A stretch of 64,000 nt of DNA. Origin: Hyphomicrobiales bacterium (GTDB taxonomy: Bacteria; Pseudomonadota; Alphaproteobacteria; Rhizobiales; Xanthobacteraceae). Below, one piece after another: positions 47,558-57,671 of the stretch (its first letter is position 1; each line of letters opens with the position of its first letter). The stretch is taken from assembly GCA_009377695.1 (NCBI GenBank), contig WHTP01000006.1:1-64000 (forward strand). Reading direction: 5' to 3'. Under the pieces are notes generated by a model. It saw only the letters and a list, made by a program, of their open reading frames with translations, did not search any database and was not told the origin of the DNA. Made by a program: the position numbers and the translations under genes.

Positions 47558-49882
47558 ATGGTGGACGGTTGGGGTCGGGGTATCGTTCTCGGCGGGATGG
47601 CGGTTTCGGTTGCGGCGGGCCCCGGCGGGCACCCGGCGACGGCTCAGGAGCAACAGCTTCCGGAAATCGTGGTCACTGCGCCGAGCCCTATCGTACGGGC
47701 GCCACGGCCGCGACCCCGCCCCCCCGCTCGGGTGGGGAGAGCCCCCGCACCGGCACCAGCCGCGCCGGCCGCTCCAGAAGCCCCTCCGGCCACCGTTCCA
47801 ACCGCACCACCGCCCGGTTGGCTCCCGATCGTCGCCGACCAGTTCGCCACCGTAACGGTGGTCACCCGCGACGAGCTTGAGCGCACGCCCGGTGGAACGT
47901 TGGGCGACGTCCTGTTTGCCAAGCCCGGGATCACCGGCTCGAGCTTCGCGCCCGGCGCGTCGAGCCGTCCGATCGTGCGCGGCCTCGATAACTACCGCGT
48001 GCGCATTCAGGAGAACGGGATCAGTTCGAGCGGCGTGTCGGATTTCGCCGAAGACCACGCCGTACCCGTTGATCCGCTCGCCGCTGAAAGGGTCGAGGTG
48101 GTGCGCGGGCCCGCAACCTTGCGCTGGGGCTCACAGGCGATCGGCGGCGTAGTGAACGCGACCAACAACCGGATTCCCGACGCGCTGCCCTGTCCACCGC
48201 AGGCGCCGGGCGCCGCTCCTTTCCCCGTGAAGGCCATTGGGCCGGCAGCGATGGCCGGGCCGTGCGTGAAATACGAAATGCGCGGCGCCTTCAACACTGT
48301 CGATCGCGGCGTGGACGGCGCCGTCGTACTCGATGCGGGCGCCGGCAATTTCGCCTTCCATGCCGACACCTTCGGCCGGCACGCCGACGACTACCGCATC
48401 CCGAACTATCCCTATCTGCCGCCGCGCGACCAGACGCTGCCGTTCAACGGCCGCCAGCCCAACTCCGCGATGCGGGCGGACGGTCAATCGGTCGGCGGCT
48501 CTTACGTCTTCGACAGCGGGTTTGTCGGAATGGCGGTGACCCGCAACGCAGCCTTCTATCGATTGCCGGGGCTGGAACCGACCGAGACCAACACCCGCAT
48601 CGACATGGAGCAGATCAAGGTCACCAGTCGCGGCGAATTCCGCCCCCAGGCGAACGGCATCGACGCGGTTCGGTTCTGGTTCGGGCACACCGATTACAAG
48701 CACAACGAGCTTGCAGATGAAGGGGGCTTCGACGGCATCCAGCAGACCTTCACCAACAAGGAGCAGGAAGGCCGCCTCGAGGTTCAGCTCCTGCCGTTCG
48801 ACCTGCGCTTCGCAACGCTTACGACAGCGCTCGGCGTGCAGGGCATGAACCAGCGGCTCACTGCACCAGGCGTCGAAGGCGGTCTGTTCGACCCCAATCG
48901 CACCACCAGCGTGGCGGGCTTCATGTTCAACGAGTTCCGCCTGAGCGAGACCTTGCGGGCGCAGGTTGCTGGCCGCATCGAGGAGTCGCATGTGCGCGGC
49001 TCGGTGCCTGACCTCTTCGTCGATCCGCTCCTCAATATCGAGCGCGATCGCCGCTTCACGCCCAAGAGCGGTGCTATCGGCTTCCTCAAGGACCTGCCCT
49101 GGGACCTCGTCGGCAGCGTCACCGCGCAATACGTGGAGCGCGCGCCCCGCGCGCCGGAGCTGCTGTCGCGCGGCGTGCACGAGGCAACCGAAACCTTCGA
49201 CATCGGCAACCCGAACCTCAAGATCGAGACCGCGAAAACTGTCGAGATCGGCATCCGGCGCCCGCGCGGCCAATTCCGTTTCGAAGCGACCGCCTACTAC
49301 ACGCGCTTTTCCAATTTCATCTTCCGCAACCTGACCGGCTTTACCTGCGAGGAGACGATCGACACCTGCGACGACCCCATCAACAATGGGCCGGGCGGCG
49401 ATCTCAGCCAGGCGATCTACTCACAGCGCGACGCGACCTTCCGCGGCGGCGAGTTCCAAAGCCAGTTCGACGTCGCGCCGCTTTGGGGCGGCATCTTCGG
49501 AATCGAAAACCAGTTCGATGTCGTCCGCGCCACCTTTAGCGACGGCACCAACGTTCCTCGCATCCCGCCGGTGCGTGTCGGGGGCGGCGTGTACTGGCGC
49601 GACGCGAATTGGTTTGCGCGCGTCAACCTGTTGCATGCGTTCGACCAGGACAATATCGCGACGACAGGCGAGACGCCGACCGCCGGCTACAACCTGCTCA
49701 AGGCCGAGCTCGTCTACACCACGCCGCTGCGGCCGAACGACTTCGGCGCCCGTCTCCTCACCGTCGGCATCGTCGGCAACAACCTGTTGAACGAAGACAT
49801 CCGCAACCACGTGTCGTTCCGCAAGGACGAGGTGCTGATGCCCGGCCGTGGCGTGCGCTTCTTCGCGACGCTGAAGAATTAG
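47558..49882 (+). CDS. TonB-dependent outer-membrane receptor
   Basis: Plug domain VTVVTRDELERTPGGTLGDVLFAKPGITGSSFAPGASSRPIVRGLDNYRVRIQENGISSSGVSDFAEDHAVPVDPLAAERVEVVRGPATLRWGSQAIGGVVN; C-terminal F-containing beta strand; start uncertain (ORF opens at 47354). Confidence 0.93.
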   Translation: MVDGWGRGIVLGGMAVSVAAGPGGHPATAQEQQLPEIVVTAPSPIVRAPRPRPRPPARVGRAPAPAPAAPAAPEAPPATVPTAPPPGWLPIVADQFATVTVVTRDELERTPGGTLGDVLFAKPGITGSSFAPGASSRPIVRGLDNYRVRIQENGISSSGVSDFAEDHAVPVDPLAAERVEVVRGPATLRWGSQAIGGVVNATNNRIPDALPCPPQAPGAAPFPVKAIGPAAMAGPCVKYEMRGAFNTVDRGVDGAVVLDAGAGNFAFHADTFGRHADDYRIPNYPYLPPRDQTLPFNGRQPNSAMRADGQSVGGSYVFDSGFVGMAVTRNAAFYRLPGLEPTETNTRIDMEQIKVTSRGEFRPQANGIDAVRFWFGHTDYKHNELADEGGFDGIQQTFTNKEQEGRLEVQLLPFDLRFATLTTALGVQGMNQRLTAPGVEGGLFDPNRTTSVAGFMFNEFRLSETLRAQVAGRIEESHVRGSVPDLFVDPLLNIERDRRFTPKSGAIGFLKDLPWDLVGSVTAQYVERAPRAPELLSRGVHEATETFDIGNPNLKIETAKTVEIGIRRPRGQFRFEATAYYTRFSNFIFRNLTGFTCEETIDTCDDPINNGPGGDLSQAIYSQRDATFRGGEFQSQFDVAPLWGGIFGIENQFDVVRATFSDGTNVPRIPPVRVGGGVYWRDANWFARVNLLHAFDQDNIATTGETPTAGYNLLKAELVYTTPLRPNDFGARLLTVGIVGNNLLNEDIRNHVSFRKDEVLMPGRGVRFFATLKN

Positions 49883-50925
49883 CGCGCGTCGATAAACGCC
49901 GGCGCGGCGCCGAGCCACGGCAAGCCGTTGAGCGACAGCTCGACCGCCAGCACGAGGAAGCTTCCCGCGGACGGCGCGCCGATGGCAGCGGTGAGCGGAT
50001 AACTGCCGATACAGCTCTCCGCCGTCGCGTTGCGTAGCATCGCGTCCGGCAGTTCCTTGAGCCGCGCCTGAAGCTGCGCAGCGAGCGACTGTCCAGGCTC
50101 GATCGAGGACGCGACTCGCGCGAGCCACGCATCAGCATCGGCGTAGGCGCGGCGTGCAGCCTCATCATGCGCAAAGCTCCGCGTCCGCCGCACCCATGCG
50201 CCCTTGTAGGCCACCGACGCGCGCACCGCGAAACGGCCGGCGAGCGGCAGCGTGCCGGCAACGCGAATCATGCGCAGGTCGGAATCGAGATCGGCCGCGA
50301 TCGCGATGTAGGCCTCTTCGGCGCCGCCGAGCCGCGCCTGCTTCTCGACCAGCCCCGCGACCTCGCCCGCATCCGTCGCCTTGTCCGCATCGATCTGATC
50401 AAGCGCACCGCGGGCGAGCGCGTCGGCGCGTCCGATGAGGCCGCGCTCGGCGTCATCGATCACGCGCCGGGTGTCGGCGAACACGCTGCCCAGGTCAGCC
50501 AGCTCGACATGCCGCGCCGCGCCCGCGATCTCGTCGTACAGGCCCGCCGGCAACGCGTCATACTCCAGGACGCCGACACGCTTGCAGCCCGCCTCCGCGA
50601 TGCGCTTGCCGACGGCGACGCCCGGCTTTGGCGTGTTGACGATCTCGCTCAGCGTGTCGGTGGTGCGAATCCAGTTGGCGACGCGCTTCGACAGCGCAGT
50701 CGCGAACACCGGTGCGCCCTCGCGCGGCAGCAGCAGCATGCCGTCGGACCAATAGGGCGTGAATCCGGTGAGCCAGGTCACCGCGCTCGGCTGCACCAGA
50801 TTGGTGTAGAACAATGCGGCATCGAAGCCATTGCGCTGCATCGCAACGCGCAGCCGCGCGATGCGTGCGTCAAGCGCAGCCCTCGGCAATTCCTCTGCAT
50901 TCCATCCCATCAAGCCGCGGCGCAT
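49879..50925 (-). CDS. M24-family (creatinase/Xaa-Pro peptidase fold) protein
   Basis: RRGLMGWNAEELPRAALDARIARLRVAMQRNGFDAALFYTNLVQPSAVTWLTGFTPYWSDGMLLLP: creatinase N-domain. Confidence 0.75.
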   Translation of the reverse strand: MRRGLMGWNAEELPRAALDARIARLRVAMQRNGFDAALFYTNLVQPSAVTWLTGFTPYWSDGMLLLPREGAPVFATALSKRVANWIRTTDTLSEIVNTPKPGVAVGKRIAEAGCKRVGVLEYDALPAGLYDEIAGAARHVELADLGSVFADTRRVIDDAERGLIGRADALARGALDQIDADKATDAGEVAGLVEKQARLGGAEEAYIAIAADLDSDLRMIRVAGTLPLAGRFAVRASVAYKGAWVRRTRSFAHDEAARRAYADADAWLARVASSIEPGQSLAAQLQARLKELPDAMLRNATAESCIGSYPLTAAIGAPSAGSFLVLAVELSLNGLPWLGAAPAFIDAR

Positions 50926-50935
50926 CGTTTCACCC

Positions 50936-52033
50936 TCACGCCGGCATGCTGAAGAGCTCGCGCGCGGTCTCGGTGAAGACCTCGCAGCCGGTCTTGGTCA
51001 CCGCAACCACGTCGCCGAGCACGAGATAGCCGACCACCGGATGGTAGGTGTTCGGATGCACGATCAGCGTCATCCCTTCGTCGATCCGCGTCGTCACGTC
51101 TTCGAGGATGTGTGGCTTGGTATCGGCGAACAGCCCGACGCCGTGACCCCGCACGCGGGTGTATTCGTCGGTGACGTAGATTCCAAGGCCCTCGCGGCGG
51201 AAGATATCGTTCTCCGCGCGCGCGATGTCGGCGGCGGTGACACCGTCGCGTACGGCGGCGATGCCCGCCTCCATCGCCTCGCGATAGAGCGCAAACGCTT
51301 GTCTCTGCTCGGCATTAGGCTCGCCGACCACCAGCGTGCGGCAGATCTGGGCATAATAGCCGTCGACGCAGGGCGTCAGCTCCGTGGTCACCATGTCGCC
51401 GGCCTTGAGCCTCTTGCCGCTCGGCGGTGCCATGCCGCGCACCTCGGGTCCGCCGACGCCGATGATCTGGAAATTGTCGTCGACGCCCTTGGAGCGGAAG
51501 AACGCCTCGGCTTCGGCGATCAGCTCGTAGTCGGCGCGGCCGGGACGCGCGGCATCCCGAAACACCGCATAGCCTTCGTCCGCGACCTTGCAGGCGCGGC
51601 GAATGGCGTCGACTTCCGACGCAAGCTTCCCCATCAGCAAGCGGTCGAGGAAGGCTGTGCGGTCGCCCAGGTTGAGGTCCTTGGCCCGCGCAGCGAGCCG
51701 GCGCGGGATCAAGCGCGCCGGCGCGGTGCCGATACGGCGGTTGCTCAGGCGGCTCAGCGCCTTGTCGACCTCGCCGAGCAGATCAGGCGCATGCACGACC
51801 TCGATGCCGGAGCATTCCAGCGTCGCGCGGTCGGCCTCCAGCGCATGGTCGAGATAAAGCGTGATGCCATCCTCGCGCACGACCGCGAGCGCCTGGCCTT
51901 CGAGGATGCCGAAATCGGTGGCGTAGCGCAGGTAATCGTTCTGCCACGCGTTACCGTAGAGCAGGAGGACGTCGATGCCCTCGCCCGCCATCTCTTGTAA
52001 CAGCCGCGCCCTGCGGTCAGTAAACACCGTCAC
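50936..52033 (-). CDS. M24 family metallopeptidase (Xaa-Pro dipeptidase-like)
   Basis: RRARLLQEMAGEGIDVLLLYGNAWQNDYLRYATDFG...VTTELTPCVDGYYAQICRTLVVGEP...RVRGHGVGLFADTKPHI; GTG start inferred at 52033. Confidence 0.88.
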   Translation of the reverse strand: MTVFTDRRARLLQEMAGEGIDVLLLYGNAWQNDYLRYATDFGILEGQALAVVREDGITLYLDHALEADRATLECSGIEVVHAPDLLGEVDKALSRLSNRRIGTAPARLIPRRLAARAKDLNLGDRTAFLDRLLMGKLASEVDAIRRACKVADEGYAVFRDAARPGRADYELIAEAEAFFRSKGVDDNFQIIGVGGPEVRGMAPPSGKRLKAGDMVTTELTPCVDGYYAQICRTLVVGEPNAEQRQAFALYREAMEAGIAAVRDGVTAADIARAENDIFRREGLGIYVTDEYTRVRGHGVGLFADTKPHILEDVTTRIDEGMTLIVHPNTYHPVVGYLVLGDVVAVTKTGCEVFTETARELFSMPA

Positions 52034-52098
52034 GTGTGTCTCTTCACTGGGGCCTCCCCATTTGGGCCTCCCCATTGGGCCGCCCATCTGGCCTCCCG

Positions 52099-52851
52099 TC
52101 ATTCCTTCCAGCGCGAGAAGCGGGCCTCAATCATACGCACCAGCTCATTGAGAATGATTGCCAGTAGCGCGAGTGTGAGAACCAGCGCGATCAGCGCAGC
52201 CGGGTTGAACGTCTCGGCGTAGAGCAGCGTGAAATACCCGATTCCGCCCTGCGACACGAACAGTTCCGCGAGCAGCACGCCGAGCAGTGTCATGGTCATC
52301 GCCAGCCGCAATCCCGTGAATACCGCCGTCACCATGTGCGGGAACATGACGTAGCGCAATTGCTCGAATTTTGTCGCGCCCATGGATGCGGCCCCGCGCA
52401 TCAGCAGCGGATTAACATTGCGCATGCCGGCGATGGTGTTGACGATGACGGGGAAGACGCCGTGGGTGAACCCGAAGGCGATCTTGCTCGCCGGGCCGAG
52501 ACCGAACACGAGGACGAACAGCGGCAGCAGAATCGCTTGAGGGATGCCGTAAAGCAGCAGCACGATCGGGTAGAAGCTGCGTCTCCCAATGTCCGAGAGC
52601 CCGACCAGCACGCCGATCAGCATCCCGAACACCACTGACATCACGAAGGCAACCACGAGCTCGATCAGCGTGATTCCGATGGCGAAACGAACGTTTGGCT
52701 CGCCCAAGACCTTCGGCCAGAGCTGCGCCAGCACCTGGCTCGGCGCAGCCGAGAACGACGAGGTCGCGACCATCCGCGCGTACAGCTCCCACAGCAGGAT
52801 GACGCCGAGGATCAACAGCAGCCGGACCAGGCGGATGGCATTGGACGACAT
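52099..52851 (-). CDS. ABC transporter permease (NitT/TauT family)
   Basis: LILGVILLWELYARMV...YGIPQAILLPLFVLVFGLGPASKIAFGFTHGVFPVIVNTIAGM; EAA-loop region RGAASMGATKFEQLRYVMFPH. Confidence 0.92.
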   Translation of the reverse strand: MSSNAIRLVRLLLILGVILLWELYARMVATSSFSAAPSQVLAQLWPKVLGEPNVRFAIGITLIELVVAFVMSVVFGMLIGVLVGLSDIGRRSFYPIVLLLYGIPQAILLPLFVLVFGLGPASKIAFGFTHGVFPVIVNTIAGMRNVNPLLMRGAASMGATKFEQLRYVMFPHMVTAVFTGLRLAMTMTLLGVLLAELFVSQGGIGYFTLLYAETFNPAALIALVLTLALLAIILNELVRMIEARFSRWKE

Positions 52852-52868
52852 GTTGGGTGACACGGCGC

Positions 52869-53639
52869 TCACTCCCGCTCGCTGCGCGTCTCGACGGCGA
52901 GCGCGAGCAGGTTGAGCATGACCGACATGCAGACGACGAAGGCGATCCAGGCGTAAAGCCTGGCGGTCTCCATCAATTCCGCTGCCAGCGCGGTGGCACG
53001 GCCGACCCCGGCGGTGGCGGCGAGCGTCTCGCCGCCCAGCACCGAGGCGATGCAGATGAAGAAGCCGATGCGCAGGCCGGTGAGCGTCACCGGCAGCGCC
53101 GCCGGCATGTAGACATAGCGGAACTGCTGCCAGGATGACGCGCCCATCGCGCGCGATGCGCGCAGATAGAGGTCGTCGACGTTCGAAAAGGCCGCGATCG
53201 TGTTGAGCGCGATCGGAAAGAAGGCATAGGTCGCGCCGTACGCCACTTTCGAGTCCGGGCCGATGCCGAAGAATAAGACGAACAGCGGGAAGAACATCGT
53301 CAACGGCACTGCGAACATGCCGGACAGCACCGGCTCGAACAGGCGCACCAGCGTCCGCGACCGCGCCAACACGAAGCCGACCGCAATGCCCGCGACCGCC
53401 GCGATCATATAGGCCTTGACGATCGAGCTGATCGTCACCGAGAGCGACGCCCACAATTGCCCCGACCGCGCCAGCACGCCCATTTCGCGCCAGACCAGTT
53501 CCGGCGCCGGCAGGAACAGCTTCAACGTGCCGCCGGCGCGCGTCGCGATGAACCAGGCACCGAACAAAGCCACGAGCACCCCGACCTGGATGGTGCGGAT
53601 GACGAGCTTGTCCTGCGCGATCATCGCGGCATCCTTCAA
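52869..53639 (-). CDS. ABC transporter permease (NitT/TauT family)
   Basis: FAVPLTMFFPLFVLFFGIGPDSKVAYGATYAFFPIALNTIAAF; LRASRAMGASSWQQFRYVYMPAALP. Confidence 0.92.
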   Translation of the reverse strand: MKDAAMIAQDKLVIRTIQVGVLVALFGAWFIATRAGGTLKLFLPAPELVWREMGVLARSGQLWASLSVTISSIVKAYMIAAVAGIAVGFVLARSRTLVRLFEPVLSGMFAVPLTMFFPLFVLFFGIGPDSKVAYGATYAFFPIALNTIAAFSNVDDLYLRASRAMGASSWQQFRYVYMPAALPVTLTGLRIGFFICIASVLGGETLAATAGVGRATALAAELMETARLYAWIAFVVCMSVMLNLLALAVETRSERE

Positions 53640-53660
53640 GCAACGAGCGCGGTGCGCGCG

Positions 53661-53825
53661 ATTGCGCCCTCTCCCCTTGAGGGAGAGGGCAACTCAAGCA
53701 GGTCAACGGATACGATTGGGTGAGGGGGTCTCTTCACAAGAAGCATATCACCAAGAGGACCCCTCACCCTCCTCATTACGCTGAAAAGCCACGCAGCCCT
53801 CTCCCTCAAGGGGAGAGGGCGCAAT
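53661..53825. repeat. Palindromic element with 30-bp perfect terminal inverted repeats
   Basis: attgcgccctctccccttgagggagagggc (53661-53690) / gccctctccctcaaggggagagggcgcaat (53796-53825); inner gggtgagggg / cccctcaccc. Confidence 0.85.
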
Positions 53826-53882
53826 AATGCGCGCTCATTTCCGCGCGCCATTCTGACTGCAATCAGGTGCACCATCATCGCA

Positions 53883-54758
53883 TCACGCCTGCGCGTCGCG
53901 CGCCTGCCGCATCGCGGCAACGGTCTGCCTGATTTCATCGCGCAGCAGGCCGTAGAGCTCCTTGCGGATGTCCTGGAACGCGTCGGTCAGCATGAAGTCG
54001 GGCGAGCGCGGATGTGCTTCGGGCACTTCGATGCTCGCCTTCACTTTCCCGGGGCGAGCGGTCATCACCACGATCCGGTCGGCCAGGAACACCGCCTCGG
54101 CGAGCGAATGGGTGACGAAGACAATCGTCTTGCCCCGACGTGCCAGGAGGATCGAGAGGTCCTCGCCCAGCACCATGCGGGTCTGCTCGTCGAGCGCCGC
54201 GAACGGCTCATCCAGCAGCATCACCTCCGATCCGACGCAGATCCCGCGCGCGAGATTGATGCGCTGCTTCATGCCGACCGAGAGCTGCTTCGGGTAGTGG
54301 CTGGCGAACTGCTCCATGCCGACCGCGGTGAGCGATTGCATCGCACGGTCGCGCCAGCCCGCGTCCTCCGTGCCGCGGAATTTCAGCGCCAGGCGAAAAT
54401 TCTCGAGCACCGTGAACCACGGAAACAGCGTGCTCTCCTGGAACACATAGGCGATCTCGTTCGGGCGCGGGCTCGATACCGGCGTCCCGTTGACGGTGAC
54501 GGTGCCCGAGGTCTGTTCGAGCATGCCGCCGATGATGTTGAGCAGGGTGCTCTTGCCGCAGCCGGAAGGGCCGAGCAGACAGACGAATTCGCCCTTGCGG
54601 ATATCGAGCGAGACGTCGTCGAGCGCGATCACGCGCTGGCTCGCGTCGCGGCCCGGAAAATCCATCGACACATGATCGACGACGACCGCTGGCGCTTGCG
54701 CCCCTGATAGCCGTGCCGATGCGGTCGTCCCCCCGCCTGCGGTACCCCCGTCGCTCAC
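53883..54758 (-). CDS. ABC transporter ATP-binding protein (NitT/TauT family)
   Basis: Walker A LLGPSGCGKSTLLNIIGG; LSVGMKQRINLARGICVGSEVMLLDEPFAALD. Confidence 0.95.
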   Translation of the reverse strand: MSDGGTAGGGTTASARLSGAQAPAVVVDHVSMDFPGRDASQRVIALDDVSLDIRKGEFVCLLGPSGCGKSTLLNIIGGMLEQTSGTVTVNGTPVSSPRPNEIAYVFQESTLFPWFTVLENFRLALKFRGTEDAGWRDRAMQSLTAVGMEQFASHYPKQLSVGMKQRINLARGICVGSEVMLLDEPFAALDEQTRMVLGEDLSILLARRGKTIVFVTHSLAEAVFLADRIVVMTARPGKVKASIEVPEAHPRSPDFMLTDAFQDIRKELYGLLRDEIRQTVAAMRQARDAQA

Positions 54759-54759
54759 G

Positions 54760-55728
54760 TCAGAGCTTCACCGGCACGAACTGGTCGTTGTAGAGGGTCC
54801 GCGCATCCGGCACCGAGTCGAGGATGCCGAGCTGCTTGAGCGATTTGCGGATTACCTCGATTGCTTTGGGATCCCATGATCCGTCGGGCGAGAAGCCGCC
54901 GACCTGTGCGTCGTAGACCCGCGACACGATGCTCTCGCGCACGTCGATCGCCTTGGCGGTGATCTTGACGGTCGCATCCTTGTTGGCGCGGATAAACGCG
55001 ATGGTCTTGAACCAACCGCGCAGGAAACGCCGCAACACGTCGGCGCGCTTCTGCACCATGTTGTCGGTGGCGAAGATGACATGGGTGTAGAAATTTTTTT
55101 CGATGTCGCCGAAGTTGATCAGGATGCGGCCTTTTTTCAGCTCTTCGAGCTCGAAGCCGCTGGCGGACTCGACCACCATCGCGTCAAGGTCGCCGCGCTC
55201 CATGGCAGCGAGTCGCGCCTGCATCGCGCCCAGCGGCATCACCTGCATGCCGTCTCTGCCCCAGCCCTGCTGACGCGACAGCTCGCGGCTCAGCCAGTCG
55301 GTCAGCGAGCCGCCGGAGGTAACCCCGATGCGCTTGCCCTTGAGGTCCGCGACCGTCTTGATCGCCGACTTGTCGAGCACCACCACCGCGAGATTGCGTG
55401 GTGCGCCGTACATCGCCGCCACGCCGATCGCCGGCACGCCTTTGGCGCGAAAGCCCAGTCCCGGACCGGAACCAAGCGCGACGTCGACCGCACCGGCGGT
55501 GAGGCCGGCCTGCATCTGCGCGTCGCCCCTGAAGCTTGAGATCGCGAGCTCTATGCCTTCCTGCTTGAAGATGCCGGACTGCACGCCGACATTGGTCGCG
55601 GCGAAGGCCCACGAATTCGGCACCGACTTGCCGATGCGGAGCTTGTCCTGCGCCAGCGCGGGATCAGCGAGCAGAATCGGCACGAGCAGCGCCGCGGCAA
55701 CCGACCACTTTTCGGGAATCCTGAGCAT
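54760..55728 (-). CDS. ABC transporter substrate-binding protein (NMT1/SsuA-like)
   Basis: LRIGKSVPNSWAFAATNVGVQSGIFKQEGIELAISSFRGDAQMQAGLTAGAVDVALGSGPG. Confidence 0.9.
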   Translation of the reverse strand: MLRIPEKWSVAAALLVPILLADPALAQDKLRIGKSVPNSWAFAATNVGVQSGIFKQEGIELAISSFRGDAQMQAGLTAGAVDVALGSGPGLGFRAKGVPAIGVAAMYGAPRNLAVVVLDKSAIKTVADLKGKRIGVTSGGSLTDWLSRELSRQQGWGRDGMQVMPLGAMQARLAAMERGDLDAMVVESASGFELEELKKGRILINFGDIEKNFYTHVIFATDNMVQKRADVLRRFLRGWFKTIAFIRANKDATVKITAKAIDVRESIVSRVYDAQVGGFSPDGSWDPKAIEVIRKSLKQLGILDSVPDARTLYNDQFVPVKL

Positions 55729-55821
55729 GAAATTGCCTCCGAAGATGTGCGTGCAGCCAAAGCGGCGAGCGCGTCGGCGTTTCCTGATTTTTGCGGGATT
55801 ATAGGGACGATCCGGTGAAGA

Positions 55822-56850
55822 TCAAATCGCTGGTGCCGGCGCGACCGATCGCAATTCCGGCATGACTGCGCGCGCGAACAGCGCGATCGACCGCTGCGTC
55901 TCGTCGGGCGACAGATCGCCGAACGCGAATTGCCCGACGCAATAGTTGCTGCCGGCCGCGGCAAGCTGCTCGCGCAGGAATGCCGCCACAGTGCGCGGCG
56001 AGCCCGCGACACCCTGCCCCACCTCCACGATGCCGTCGAACGTCGACGGCCGAGGATGCATGGCGGCGAATTTGTGCAGCCGATGCAGATACGTAAAGCT
56101 GTCGTGCCAGCGCGGGTAGGCGCGGCGCGCGAGCGCGAGCGCCTCGGCGTCGGTTTCCGCGACGACGATGAAGCGGCCGAGCCCCATCAACGGCAGTGGG
56201 ATATCGCCCCACGCCTCCCGCCACGACGCGCGGAACACGTCGAACGACGCGCACGTTGCCGGAACGGAATCGAGGCTGATCACCCGCAGCCGCTTGTGTG
56301 CGGCGCGCTTCGCGCTTTCGGGCGCGTGCAGGCCATACCACACCGGTGGATACGGCTTCTGCAGTGGCGTCAGTTCCATCGGCACATGATCGAAGTTGAA
56401 GAAACGGCCGTGAAAGGTGAGCACCGGCTCGGTCAGCCCTTTGAGGACGAGTTCAAGCGCCTCGGCATAGACCTCTTGCGCGAGCTTCGGGTCCTCGCCG
56501 TAATAGGCAAGTTCGACGCCCACTGAGCCGCGGCCGAAACCCATTTCGAGCCGGCCGCCGCTCATCTGGTCGAGCATGCAGATTTCCTCGATCATCCGGA
56601 TCGGATGGTAGAGCGGCAGCGCATAGACCATCGGCCCGAACCGCAACCGCTGCGTGCGCTGTGCGACGGCCGAGAGAAACACGCTCGGGCTCGGCGCCAG
56701 GCCGATCGGCGTCGAGTGATGCTCGGCCACGTGATAGGCATAGAAGCCGAAGCGGTCGTAGGACTCGATGATCTTGAGCCGCGCCTCGTAATACGTGGCG
56801 AGCGGCAGATCGTTGCGATCGAGATGGTCGAAAACGCCGAACTGCATCAT
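55822..56850 (-). CDS. LLM class flavin-dependent oxidoreductase (luciferase-like)
   Basis: MMQFGVFDHLDRNDLPLATYYEARLKIIESYDRFGFYAYHVAEHHSTPIGLAPSPSVFLSAVAQRTQRLRFGPMVYALPLYHPIRMIEEICMLDQMSGGRLEMGFGRGS. Confidence 0.93.
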   Translation of the reverse strand: MMQFGVFDHLDRNDLPLATYYEARLKIIESYDRFGFYAYHVAEHHSTPIGLAPSPSVFLSAVAQRTQRLRFGPMVYALPLYHPIRMIEEICMLDQMSGGRLEMGFGRGSVGVELAYYGEDPKLAQEVYAEALELVLKGLTEPVLTFHGRFFNFDHVPMELTPLQKPYPPVWYGLHAPESAKRAAHKRLRVISLDSVPATCASFDVFRASWREAWGDIPLPLMGLGRFIVVAETDAEALALARRAYPRWHDSFTYLHRLHKFAAMHPRPSTFDGIVEVGQGVAGSPRTVAAFLREQLAAAGSNYCVGQFAFGDLSPDETQRSIALFARAVMPELRSVAPAPAI

Positions 56851-57671
56851 TCGTCGGTCACATCGATCCACACGCCGCCGGGGTCGGCCATCTGGAATTT
56901 GCCGCCCGCCTCCCTGGCGAAGAACGCCTTGCGCGCATCGGCCTCCTTGCTGCCGCCGAGCCGCATCGGCGCGACATAGGGATTCATGCCGGAGGTCGCC
57001 TCGACATGCTGCTTGAACGCCTCGATGTTCTCGACTTTGAAACCAATGTGATCCGGCCCGGGGCGCTTGATCGACATGTTCTCGAAGATCGAGATCGACC
57101 ATGGCAGGATCGACAGGGTTACGCGGCCGTCGGTCAGGTGATGACCGGTCCCGCCGCCGTTCCGGTTCACCGGCTTGAGCTCGAACACATCCTGATAGAA
57201 GTCCGCGCACATCCGCGGCTTCATGGTGCGGATCGCGAATTTGCTCAAATAGCGGTCCTGGCTCCAGCCCGCCGTCGCCTGCTCGGCATAGACGCCGACA
57301 AGCTTGTCGCCTTCGTCCTTCTGCGCGAGATCGAAGACATTGCCGTCGGGGTCATGGGCGCTGTAGTTTGCGAACGGCCGCGTCGACGGCCGCTTGACGA
57401 TATTCGCTTGCGGAAATTTTTCTCTCGCGCGCGCAAGCACGGCGTCTATGTCATCCACCACCAGCCCAAAATGATCGAGCCCGCCGACATAGCCGTCGCG
57501 CAGCGGATTGATGTTGAGCCCGACATAGCCGTCGCCCACCGTCATCGCATTGAGCGGACGGCTGGTCTTGCCCGAGCGCTTGAGCCCGAAATAGGCCTCA
57601 TAGAAATTGGCCAGCATCGGATAGATCGGGCTGATCATCGCCATGTGATTGATCCTGGCGAACATGCTCAC
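56847..57671 (-). CDS. VOC family protein (glyoxalase/extradiol dioxygenase-like)
   Basis: Two VOC modules: INHMAMISPIYPMLANFYEAYFGLK...LDHFGLVVDDIDAV; MKPRMCADFYQDVFELK...PDHIGFKVENIEAF. Confidence 0.88.
   Translation of the reverse strand: MSMFARINHMAMISPIYPMLANFYEAYFGLKRSGKTSRPLNAMTVGDGYVGLNINPLRDGYVGGLDHFGLVVDDIDAVLARAREKFPQANIVKRPSTRPFANYSAHDPDGNVFDLAQKDEGDKLVGVYAEQATAGWSQDRYLSKFAIRTMKPRMCADFYQDVFELKPVNRNGGGTGHHLTDGRVTLSILPWSISIFENMSIKRPGPDHIGFKVENIEAFKQHVEATSGMNPYVAPMRLGGSKEADARKAFFAREAGGKFQMADPGGVWIDVTDE

Noticed and set aside
48131-49273. 380-aa minus-strand ORF
   Set aside because: Antisense to the TonB receptor
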